Source: Bacteroides intestinalis (GTDB lineage: Bacteria; Bacteroidota; Bacteroidia; Bacteroidales; Bacteroidaceae). From it: 64,000 bases of DNA. This document shows, piece by piece, positions 56,405-64,000 of the stretch (its first letter is position 1; every line of letters begins with the position of its first letter). The stretch is taken from contig NZ_QRZF01000002.1 in assembly GCF_003464595.1 (NCBI RefSeq), forward strand, positions 292,052 to 356,051, given 5' to 3'. A program made the translations under genes and the position numbers. The notes under the pieces were generated by a model. It was given only the letters and a program-made list of their open reading frames with translations. It was not told the origin of the DNA and did not search any database.

Positions 56405-59400
56405 GATTGTTTTTCTGAACAGTGCCCATATTCCTTATGCAGAGGTGAAACTGGATGGCAATGTACATTTCATTGGTACGCAGGGAGTGGGGAAGAGTAC
56501 ATTGCTCCGTGCTTTGCTATTTTTCTACAATGCCGATAAACTTAAGCTCGGCATCCCCAAGGAGAAGAAGAGTTTTGACACGTTCTACTTCCCATATTCT
56601 AATTCTTACATCGTCTATGAGGTGATGCGTGAGAATGGAGCCTACTGTGTAGTGGCTGCCAAGTCGCAAGGAAGAGTGGCTTTCCGTTTTGTAGATGCTT
56701 CGTTTGAGAGGGATTGGTTTATCAATGAACATAATGAGGTGTATCCGGAGTGGGGGCGTATCCGTGAACGCATCGGTGGAAAACGCCAGATTACCTCGCA
56801 AATCACCGTTTACGAAATGTATCGTGATATTATCTTCGGCAACAACCGTAAGCAGGACATGACTCCTTACCGGAAATTCGCCATCGTGGAAAGTGCCAAG
56901 TACCAGAATATTCCGCGTACCATACAGAATGTCTTCCTCAACTCTAAGCTGGATGCCGATTTTATAAAAGATACCATTATCCGTTCCATGACTGATGAAG
57001 AGGTTTTTGTTGACTTGAGTTTTTATCGAAGCCAGATAAAAGAGTTTGAGCAGGAATATAATGACGTGATGCTCTGGTTTACTAGAAACAAGAATGGTGA
57101 GATTCCTGTGCGGAAGATAGCGGATAAGGTGATAAATTCGTATCGTAACTTGATTTATTCCCATAAACAGATAGATGAGGAACGTGCCGAGTTGAACTAT
57201 GCAGAGAAACGGGCGTTGCAGGAAATCCCTCATATCAGAGAGAAGATAAACAAAACGGAGACTGAACGTGAACGGGCTATTCGGCTGATTGATGAATTGA
57301 GAGAGAAATATAATAAGGAAAGAGATACTCTCATTAGTGTTATGGGCGGTATTGAAACGCAGTTGAAACAGGTGCGTGAGAAACGGCTGTATTATGAACA
57401 AATCAATATAGAGGAAATCATAAAACGGGTGGCACAGGAGGAATTGCAAAACGGAGAACTGGCACGCATTTCGACTATGAAGGAAGAACTGACACGGGCC
57501 TATCAGGATGTGTTGTCTAAATACGGCTCGTTGTTTAAGAATTTGGATGCTGATTTGAGTTTGTTCGAAAACAGCAGACAGGCTCAGATTCTTGAAAAAA
57601 GATCATCTGTTGCCGGACGTCAGGAGAAAGCTATGGCGCAGTCTCGTTCCGAAGAGGATAAAGTGCGAACGGCATCTGAGGAAAAGCTGCAAATGGTGGA
57701 GCAACGATTGGCACAACTGCGTGGCGAGGAGATGCAGATGAAATTGAGGCAGCAGAAAGCGCTTCATGAAGAACACTATAAGAAAGAAATTTCAGATTGT
57801 GAAGCTGGCATTGATGAATTGCGCAGAAGGGATAAGGAACTGGATTTGCAGATACGCCGGCAGCAAATGGATATTGGTCAACAGAGGAATGAATGTGAGC
57901 TAAAACGCAAAGAACTGGAGATGGCGGCTCAGAGGAGTATGGATGTAATACGTAGGGAAAAGGCGGATGTTGAAGAACAGTTGCGGGTACTAGATGCATT
58001 GATAGAGAAGCGGAAAGGTTCTTTTTGCGATTGGTTGGAACAGCATAATCCCGGCTGGCAAGAAACGATAGGTAAAGTGGCGGATGAGGAGTCAGTGCTA
58101 TACAATCATGAATTGAATCCCCGTTTGGCGGATGATGCTGGAACTCTGTTCGGTGTTTCATTGAACTTGTCGGCCATTGACCGGAGCATACGTACTCCCG
58201 AAGAGATAAAACAGGAACGGGCAGCGAAGCAGGTAGTTTATCAGGATTATTGCAATCAACTGACACGGTTGGCGGAGGAATTGAGTGAAAATATAAGTCG
58301 CCTGGAGAAGAAGTATTCCAAACAAATTAGGGAGATGGTAGAGCAACAGCATCTGCTGGAAGCTGAGCGAGGACAAATTCCTTATAAGCTAAAGAATCTG
58401 CGAGCGGATCATGCCACTTGGAAAACGAAGGAAGAAGAGTGGAAAAAAGTACGGATGGAAGAATTTCAGGCTGGTCTGAATGAAATAGCCCATCGGTTCT
58501 ATCTGGTGGATGAAGAGAAAAAGAAATATCTGCTGGAGCGTGAGAAACAGTTGAAGGCTTGTCAGAAGAGCTATAAAGATACCAAAATAGAGCTTCAGCT
58601 TGAACTGGACCGTTATGTTGACGAGGTTCAGCGGGAGATTGATCGTCATAAGCAATTGATTGAAGAACAGAAGAGAGAACTCCGGCAGGCACAGGATGCT
58701 GAACTGAATGGCAAGGGAGCTGATATGGCAACCATTCGTAAATATGATGAGAGATTGGCGGAGATCAGGGAAGAGCTGAAGTATATCAGCGAGCATCGCA
58801 ATCAGGTAGCTTATTATGAAAAGGATAAGCAAGAACTCTTTGATAAAGAATCTGCCATGCGTAGTCGAAAGAAAGAATATGAGGCCAAACTTTCGGCTTT
58901 GGATGAGCGGTTTGCACTGCGACGGGAGAAACTGCAAAATGGACTGAAAGAAATAAATAGTGCTTTGGAAAAGCTAAGGCTGGAATTGCAGATATTAGAA
59001 AGCGGATTAACGGAAGCAGATGCTTTTTTGAATGATGAAACTTTTTGTCCGGCCGGAGCGATGGAAGTAGGAGAGAAATCTACCAGAAAAAACTGTGATA
59101 CTCTTGTGAAGGAACTTAAGTCGCTCATAGTTTCTTTTATCAGAAAGACGGAAGATTTCAAGAAAGCCGTGATGCAATTCAAAGGTTATTTTTCTGCGAA
59201 GAATACATTTCATTTCCGTACAGAACTGATTGGCGAACAGGATTACTATGACTTTGCTTCGAACTTATGCGAGTTTGTAGATAATGATAAAATTTCTGAT
59301 TATCAGAAGCATATCAGTGGACGATACACTGATATTATCCGGCGTATATCGAAGGAGGTGGGAGACTTGACCCGAAATGAGAGTGAGATTCGTAAAACCA

Positions 59401-60050
59401 TTGGTGATATCAACGATGATTTTATAGAGCGGAACTTTGCCGGGGTGATAAAGGAAATATCCCTCCGTCCCTTGCCGAGCAGTGACAAATTGATGCAGCT
59501 GCTATTGGAGATAAAGAAATTCAGCGATGAGAACCAGCATAATATGGGAGAAGCGGATTTATTTTCGCAGGCTTCCCGTGAAGATGTTAATGCGACGGCG
59601 GTGCGTTATTTGTTGTCTTTCATGAAGCATTTATTGGACGATCCGGGCAGAAAACAATTAGTTTTGGCGGACACTTTTAAACTGGAGTTTCGGGTTAAGG
59701 AGAATGATAATGATACGGGATGGGTGGAAAAGATTGCCAACGTAGGTTCTGATGGGACGGATATTCTGGTGAAGGCTATGGTAAATATTATGCTTATCAA
59801 TGTGTTCAAAGAAAAGGCATCCCGTAAATTCGGTGACTTCAAGATACACTGCATGATGGATGAGATAGGCAAATTGCATCCCAACAATGTGAAAGGAATT
59901 CTGGACTTTGCCAATTGCCGAAATATCCTGTTAGTGAACAGTTCGCCTACTACATATAATGTGGAGGATTATAAATATACTTATTTATTGAATAAAGATG
60001 GGCATTCTAATACGCAGGTGGTGCCTTTGCTAAAATATAGTAAGGCATGA
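56388..60050 (+). CDS. jetC: Wadjet system protein JetC (SMC/MukB-like ATPase)
   Basis: 1220 residues from ATG 56388 with a strong ribosome site. Walker A is GTQGVGKST at residues 30-38; two long coiled-coil arms (from about 285-680 and 700-1000) flank a hinge, and the C-terminal head has NVGSDGTDILVKAMVNIMLI and the Walker B CMMDEIGKLHPNNVK. This is the SMC-like motor that extrudes DNA loops and thereby senses small circular DNA. The end overlaps jetD by 4 bases (ATGA). A frame of this length and layout without a disruption indicates a functional operon. Confidence 0.92.
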   Translation: MRYLNKIVFLNSAHIPYAEVKLDGNVHFIGTQGVGKSTLLRALLFFYNADKLKLGIPKEKKSFDTFYFPYSNSYIVYEVMRENGAYCVVAAKSQGRVAFRFVDASFERDWFINEHNEVYPEWGRIRERIGGKRQITSQITVYEMYRDIIFGNNRKQDMTPYRKFAIVESAKYQNIPRTIQNVFLNSKLDADFIKDTIIRSMTDEEVFVDLSFYRSQIKEFEQEYNDVMLWFTRNKNGEIPVRKIADKVINSYRNLIYSHKQIDEERAELNYAEKRALQEIPHIREKINKTETERERAIRLIDELREKYNKERDTLISVMGGIETQLKQVREKRLYYEQINIEEIIKRVAQEELQNGELARISTMKEELTRAYQDVLSKYGSLFKNLDADLSLFENSRQAQILEKRSSVAGRQEKAMAQSRSEEDKVRTASEEKLQMVEQRLAQLRGEEMQMKLRQQKALHEEHYKKEISDCEAGIDELRRRDKELDLQIRRQQMDIGQQRNECELKRKELEMAAQRSMDVIRREKADVEEQLRVLDALIEKRKGSFCDWLEQHNPGWQETIGKVADEESVLYNHELNPRLADDAGTLFGVSLNLSAIDRSIRTPEEIKQERAAKQVVYQDYCNQLTRLAEELSENISRLEKKYSKQIREMVEQQHLLEAERGQIPYKLKNLRADHATWKTKEEEWKKVRMEEFQAGLNEIAHRFYLVDEEKKKYLLEREKQLKACQKSYKDTKIELQLELDRYVDEVQREIDRHKQLIEEQKRELRQAQDAELNGKGADMATIRKYDERLAEIREELKYISEHRNQVAYYEKDKQELFDKESAMRSRKKEYEAKLSALDERFALRREKLQNGLKEINSALEKLRLELQILESGLTEADAFLNDETFCPAGAMEVGEKSTRKNCDTLVKELKSLIVSFIRKTEDFKKAVMQFKGYFSAKNTFHFRTELIGEQDYYDFASNLCEFVDNDKISDYQKHISGRYTDIIRRISKEVGDLTRNESEIRKTIGDINDDFIERNFAGVIKEISLRPLPSSDKLMQLLLEIKKFSDENQHNMGEADLFSQASREDVNATAVRYLLSFMKHLLDDPGRKQLVLADTFKLEFRVKENDNDTGWVEKIANVGSDGTDILVKAMVNIMLINVFKEKASRKFGDFKIHCMMDEIGKLHPNNVKGILDFANCRNILLVNSSPTTYNVEDYKYTYLLNKDGHSNTQVVPLLKYSKA

Positions 60051-60913
60051 GAAATGGAAAAGGATATATTATGACTGTGGCTGCGGCACGTAAAGTTGCA
60101 CGGATGTTGAACGGTGAATCTGTGGGTTATTCTTCGTTTCCTGTATCATTGGCAGAAGAACTATTGGCAGAAGGTGTTTTGGTGCAAAGTTCTTATGGAA
60201 GGCGTGGCAGTTATCGGATATGTGATGTGGAAGGATGTCGCACTTTTTTAGCCCAGCGTTATTCCATAAGCGGGAGTTTGGAGGAGTGGATTGAGATGAT
60301 GTCTCGTCAGGAAGCAGTGTCGCGTGCGGAGCAGGTGGCTATGGCAGGCAATTCTAAAGTTCGGAAAACTCGTGGGTTTAAGGGGTTTCTTGTTAATAGT
60401 TATATCCCGATAGAAGCAACTTTGCATGAAGAGCCTTTTGTGATTTATCCGGCGGAAGGTACTTCTGTATTTATAGAAGATTATGAGCACTTTCGAATTC
60501 CCGATGATGTGGTTGTGATAGGAATGGAAAATGGAGAGAATTTTCAACGGATTCGTGGGCAACAATACTTATTTGGGGGCTTGAAAGTTCTTTTTGTATC
60601 CCGTTACCCTCAATCAACGGATTTGCGTACTTGGTTGCAGATGATTCCTAATCGTTATATCCATTTTGGTGACTTTGACTTGGCGGGGATTGAGATCTAT
60701 CAAAGAGAGTTTTACGTTTTTCTGAGAGAACGCTCTGAGTTTTTTATTCCGGCAGATGTAGAGGAACGGCTGAAGAATGGTAACCGTAGGCTTTATGACA
60801 TGCAGTATGCCCGTTATAAATTTATGGATATTATGGATGAACGCTTGTTGCCTCTTGTTGAGATGATCCATAGATATGGGAAGGGGTATGAACAAGAGGG
60901 ATATATAATTTAG
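60047..60913 (+). CDS. jetD: Wadjet system protein JetD (topoisomerase VI-like nuclease)
   Basis: 288 residues from the ATG 60047 that overlaps the jetC stop. An N-terminal winged-helix domain (GYSSFPVSLAEELLAEGVLV, SYGRRGSYRI) is followed by a Toprim-type domain with Glu161 in IGMENGENFQ and Asp209/Asp211 in IHFGDFDLAGIEI, the expected acidic metal ligands. JetD is the nuclease that cuts plasmid DNA trapped by JetABC. All three acidic residues are kept, so activity is expected. Confidence 0.9.
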   Translation: MRNGKGYIMTVAAARKVARMLNGESVGYSSFPVSLAEELLAEGVLVQSSYGRRGSYRICDVEGCRTFLAQRYSISGSLEEWIEMMSRQEAVSRAEQVAMAGNSKVRKTRGFKGFLVNSYIPIEATLHEEPFVIYPAEGTSVFIEDYEHFRIPDDVVVIGMENGENFQRIRGQQYLFGGLKVLFVSRYPQSTDLRTWLQMIPNRYIHFGDFDLAGIEIYQREFYVFLRERSEFFIPADVEERLKNGNRRLYDMQYARYKFMDIMDERLLPLVEMIHRYGKGYEQEGYII

Positions 60914-60971
60914 ATTTTAAGAAACGGGCTGAGTTAAATACAATGAATAACGAAAATAAAAACTGTATTTT

Positions 60972-62720
60972 ATGGTAACAATATCTAACTTTGAACGCTA
61001 TGTTCTTCCTAAGATTCTGGCGCGTGGTGAAGATTATTACGACTCTGGTGCTGTGCTGGAAATTGAAGAAGAGTCTCCGGGGGAATGGTTTGCAACAGTT
61101 TGTGGAACGGAGCACTATGAGGTAACCGTATCGCTGGTAGGGGATGAAATTGCTGACTGGGAATGTGATTGTCCTTACGATGGAAATATTTGTAAGCATG
61201 TAGTGGCTACGCTTCTGGCAATTCGTGACAATAGAAGCAAAGCCAGCTGTTTTTTGTCTGCTAAAGAAGTGGATGCTCGAATGGATATACCGGGAAAGAG
61301 TGTGTCAGAAATTGTGAAGGATAAAGAAGTGGAGCAAGTCCTTCGGTTTGCGGAATCGGATAAGTTATCCGGTTTTGTTCTGAAATATGCTTCTTTACAT
61401 TCTGATTTTAAGTCAGCTTTGATTGAGGCCTTTTTGCCTAAGAAACCGACGAAAAAGGTGGACTATCGAAGTGAGATAGAGAGTTGCTTTAATTCTTTAT
61501 ATAGAAAAAACTTCAAGAAGGGAAGATATTATGAACCTGAGATTGATTGGGATGAGTTATCTGATAAAATAGAGAAATATTTGACTAAAGCAACTTTGTT
61601 GTTTCAACGGCAGGCTTTGGAAGAGGCGGCGACAATTGCTCTTCAGATACTTCATTCTATAGGAGGTCATTATATTGAGGAGGATTTTTTGTATAATGAT
61701 GGTTATATTGATTTTGGAATTAGTTGTGAAGACGCCGGGGATTTATTGCTTAAGGTAGTTCAACATTCGGATACGTCACAGGCATTGAAGGAGAATATAT
61801 TGAGTGAAATTATCCAAATAGGCAAAATGGCAACATATCGTGAGTATGATATTTTTGATATGGATGATTTGGTACAACAAATTATGCTTTCAGTGCAATC
61901 TAAAGAGGAGGCGTTGGCAACTGTAAACCAGCTTATAATGGAGAAGAAAGAACATTGGGACCTCTATAAGCTGGTGATTCGGAAAATAGAAATATTAAAG
62001 GAATTGGGTAAGACTGCCGAAGTTGAAACTACGATATCTGAATTTCTTTATTTGCCTGAAATAAGGCGGCAGGAAATTGCAAAGCTATTGGAAGGGAAAT
62101 GTTATGAGAAGGCTATCGGTATGCTGAATGAAGGGATAGTGATAGCTGAAAGAGCGGGAGAGCTTGGTATAGTAGGAGAATGGCAGGAACAATTACTTTC
62201 CATTTATGAGGAAATGCATGATGTCGCCAAAATTATTGAGATGTGTCGATTGCTATTTATTCATACGGATGGAAGTCTGGGTTATTATCATAAACTAAAA
62301 TCATTGGTGCCTTCCATGGATTGGAAAGAGTACTTAAACGCATTGATGCAGGAAACCACTTTCTATGATTACTGGGGGACTGGAAATAATAAAGCAGAGA
62401 TTTATATAGAAGAAAAGGATTATGATAAATTATTTGGTTATCTTTCCGCCTTGGAATACAGGCGTTTGGATGCTCTTCTGCAGTATGCCTCTTATCTGAA
62501 TGCTACTCATTCCTCCCAAATTCTTCCTTTATTTACAGATGATCTTCGTACGTATGTGGAGAAAAATCTGGGGCGGAACCATTATGAATATATAGCCCGG
62601 GTGCTGCGGGGTATGCGGAAATTGAATGGTGGGAAGGAGGTCGTGAAACAATTGGTGGAAGAATTCAGGGTCTTGTATAAACGTCGTCCGGCGATGATGC
62701 AGGAATTGGGGGAATTCTAA
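60972..62720 (+). CDS. SWIM zinc-finger protein downstream of Wadjet
   Basis: 582 residues. The SWIM motif is CDCPYDGNICKH, CxCx6CxH with Cys65, Cys67, Cys74 and His76, preceded by the typical ARGEDYYDSGAVLEIEEESP and YEVTVSLVGDEIADWECDCP. After residue 120 the protein is an alpha-helical repeat array (IRKIEILKELGKTAEVETTI, IIEMCRLLFIHTDGSLGYYH), TPR-like in look. It starts 58 bases after jetD on the same strand and is followed by a terminator, so it is likely the fifth gene of the operon. SWIM proteins elsewhere act with SNF2 helicases. It is not a core Wadjet subunit; any role in defence is inferred. Confidence 0.8.
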   Translation: MVTISNFERYVLPKILARGEDYYDSGAVLEIEEESPGEWFATVCGTEHYEVTVSLVGDEIADWECDCPYDGNICKHVVATLLAIRDNRSKASCFLSAKEVDARMDIPGKSVSEIVKDKEVEQVLRFAESDKLSGFVLKYASLHSDFKSALIEAFLPKKPTKKVDYRSEIESCFNSLYRKNFKKGRYYEPEIDWDELSDKIEKYLTKATLLFQRQALEEAATIALQILHSIGGHYIEEDFLYNDGYIDFGISCEDAGDLLLKVVQHSDTSQALKENILSEIIQIGKMATYREYDIFDMDDLVQQIMLSVQSKEEALATVNQLIMEKKEHWDLYKLVIRKIEILKELGKTAEVETTISEFLYLPEIRRQEIAKLLEGKCYEKAIGMLNEGIVIAERAGELGIVGEWQEQLLSIYEEMHDVAKIIEMCRLLFIHTDGSLGYYHKLKSLVPSMDWKEYLNALMQETTFYDYWGTGNNKAEIYIEEKDYDKLFGYLSALEYRRLDALLQYASYLNATHSSQILPLFTDDLRTYVEKNLGRNHYEYIARVLRGMRKLNGGKEVVKQLVEEFRVLYKRRPAMMQELGEF

Positions 62721-62730
62721 AGATTATCCA

Positions 62731-62769
62731 ATTCACTAGTGTCTCTTTATTCATGGGACACTAGTGAAT
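62731..62769. terminator. 13-bp bidirectional terminator
   Basis: ATTCACTAGTGTC (62731-62743) and GACACTAGTGAAT (62757-62769) form a perfect stem with a 13-base loop, between the convergent SWIM and DUF262 genes. Confidence 0.75.
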
Positions 62770-62794
62770 CGCTCTATTACAGAAAATAAGACTT

Positions 62795-64000
62795 TTATAA
62801 ACTATAGTAGTACGATTTTATCTTTTGAGCCATTAGCCTACGGCGTTCATTCAAAAAGGAATCATAGTCAGTGTGTTCCATCTCAATTATGTTGGCTGGG
62901 ATGCAATTCTGTTCTATATTCTTATGGAGGATGTCTAAATCGGTTATATTACCATATATTAGTTGCTTCGTTTCACATTGTTTAAGTGCTTTGCTGAAAT
63001 AGATATAAGGTGCATCATCGGAAACTGCTTTATTTACTTGTGTATCAAGATATGTGTAATTTGCAATTTGATTATATTTGGATTTCTCTGTCCACCCATT
63101 TCTAATTAGATATTTTTTGGGAAATATATGATGTACATCTCCAATAACTGTGATCAAGTCACCTATTTTGCTTCCATTAGTAAATAAAGCACTATCACCA
63201 CTATAAATCTGGGCCGCTAAATAAATATTAAAATACGGGCTATTGATAGCTGAGGTTTCCAGATTTTGAACTAATCCCACATTCCAAAAGGTGTCAGATA
63301 AATCGGCTGCTTCAACTTCTTCAAAATATGTAAGAAAACCTCTTTCCTTAATTCTTCGTATATCTGCATCCATAACCGTTTCAGGTGATGTAATATATCT
63401 GCTGGTTAAAGTTGTCATTACATACCATTTTGCAACATAATGCTTGATTTTAGCCTTATCAATATTGGGATCAGCATTAAGTATAAGATAAAGGGTGTAG
63501 GCAAAATCAAGGGTCATTTGAGAATTGATAAGTTTGTTGGTCACAAATCCGGCAGATTTAATGGTTAATACGAAATTACGGAATGTATATTCATTCATAA
63601 ATCCCAGAACTCCTTCTGTCAGTTTCTGGAATGATGTTTCTGCTATTTCTTCTTTATATTCGCGGGTCTCAAAATCACGCCCACCCAATAAACTTACCAA
63701 ATCTCTCATTTTTGCGCGGCCAAACTTATACATAAAAGCTATACGGAGAATGTCGTTATAATCTGGATCAAATATTTCTTCCCGATCATCCTTCAGCCAT
63801 TTCAGTTTCTCTGCAAAGGGAGTAGCCATGAACTCGGTATCTTTACACATATCTGTATACCAATCTGGTTGTACAGCCAGATGGGAGAAATAATCTATGG
63901 CTTTTCTTAGCATATTGCCACCATAGTTTGTATTGGCTGCGATTTTTGACATAGCAAAATCTGCCTGGTTTAGTTTGGCGCCTTGGCTGTTGATGCGGAT
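62795..64000 (-). CDS. DUF262/DUF1524 (GmrSD-like) protein, N-terminus outside window
   Basis: The frame is open to the last base, giving at least 401 residues; an internal ATG at 63952 is not the true start, because the codons before it read IRINSQGAKLNQADFA, a conserved DUF262 segment. DUF262 is a ParB/Srx-like nucleotidase domain. The C-terminal part has GDVHHIFPKKYL, the His-His-Ile-Phe of the DUF1524 HNH nuclease, about 40 residues before a conserved tail. This pairing is that of GmrSD-type type IV restriction, which targets modified phage DNA, and of related abortive proteins. The sequence is clearly more AT-rich than the housekeeping genes. Confidence 0.8.
   Translation of the reverse strand: MRINSQGAKLNQADFAMSKIAANTNYGGNMLRKAIDYFSHLAVQPDWYTDMCKDTEFMATPFAEKLKWLKDDREEIFDPDYNDILRIAFMYKFGRAKMRDLVSLLGGRDFETREYKEEIAETSFQKLTEGVLGFMNEYTFRNFVLTIKSAGFVTNKLINSQMTLDFAYTLYLILNADPNIDKAKIKHYVAKWYVMTTLTSRYITSPETVMDADIRRIKERGFLTYFEEVEAADLSDTFWNVGLVQNLETSAINSPYFNIYLAAQIYSGDSALFTNGSKIGDLITVIGDVHHIFPKKYLIRNGWTEKSKYNQIANYTYLDTQVNKAVSDDAPYIYFSKALKQCETKQLIYGNITDLDILHKNIEQNCIPANIIEMEHTDYDSFLNERRRLMAQKIKSYYYSL

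Noticed and set aside
56517..59914. Several 100-310 residue minus-strand frames antisense to jetC
   Set aside because: Coiled-coil genes commonly give long antisense frames; none has a recognisable domain or start signal.
63952..63954. Start codon of the DUF262 gene at 63952
   Set aside because: The preceding codons up to the window end read IRINSQGAKLNQADFA, a conserved DUF262 segment, so the real start is outside the window.

Overview
The window looks like chromosomal DNA of a gut Bacteroides-type member of the Bacteroidales. The evidence is: promoters of the Bacteroidetes form (TTTG, about 19-21 bases, TAnnTTTG) with few Shine-Dalgarno sequences; many secreted proteins whose signal peptides end in AQ or in a lipobox; a tiny histone H1-like protein; a GH28 pectinase; and DUF2141 and MetallophosN/C family proteins. 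Species cannot be fixed from this alone. The window is gene dense, mostly housekeeping or conserved genes, with accessory patches.

Layout. 0-6.1 kb: 3' part of a transglutaminase-fold protein, a metallopeptidase-like lipoprotein, cutC, and the rny / structured RNA / zapA / coiled-coil cluster. 6.2-10.5 kb: a palindromic intergenic element, then an operon-like run of a DUF2141 protein, four small membrane proteins (three share an N-terminal motif and one is frameshifted), a winged-helix regulator and a GNAT enzyme. 10.5-13.5 kb: hydrolase, ECF sigma factor and likely anti-sigma factor, nucleosidase, YbaN. 13.5-17.2 kb: phosphodiester glycosidase, queD-queE, a surface metallophosphoesterase, tRNA-Trp. 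17.2-32.7 kb: UDG-like protein, a lysine-aminomutase-like radical SAM protein, AGCS symporter, AlbA_2 protein, histone-like protein, a radical SAM/HhH plus DUF4130 pair, MgtC, lytic transglycosylase, SDRs, YjbQ, a potassium channel, MaoC and zinc-ribbon proteins.

32.7-54.4 kb is patchier. It holds a kinase-like gene with two overlapping frames; three GNAT genes; an MGMT-like gene; MFS and HD proteins; and an AraC / outer-membrane barrel / BamA-like cassette. That cassette lies between a 119-base 3' duplicate of a RhuM-Doc fusion gene and the intact gene. Next come nfo, GH28, a pseudouridine synthase, two histidine kinases, a glyoxalase-GNAT fusion, a DEAD-box helicase, a metallo-beta-lactamase-fold lipoprotein and a glycine-zipper lipoprotein abutting a truncated AAA ATPase.

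54.6-64 kb is a defence island. It contains a complete Wadjet (JetABCD) SMC-type anti-plasmid operon, followed 58 bases later on the same strand by a SWIM zinc-finger protein that is not a canonical Wadjet part. Convergent to it is a DUF262/DUF1524 (GmrSD-like) gene that runs off the end.

A second theme is the intergenic DNA. At least six palindromic elements have arms built from short tandem units. Two near-identical copies (44.5 and 50.5 kb) have the central loop in opposite orientations while their outer flanks match. There are also arrays of about 22-base and 17-base periodic degenerate repeats. No CRISPR array, rRNA operon, transposase or integrase was seen.
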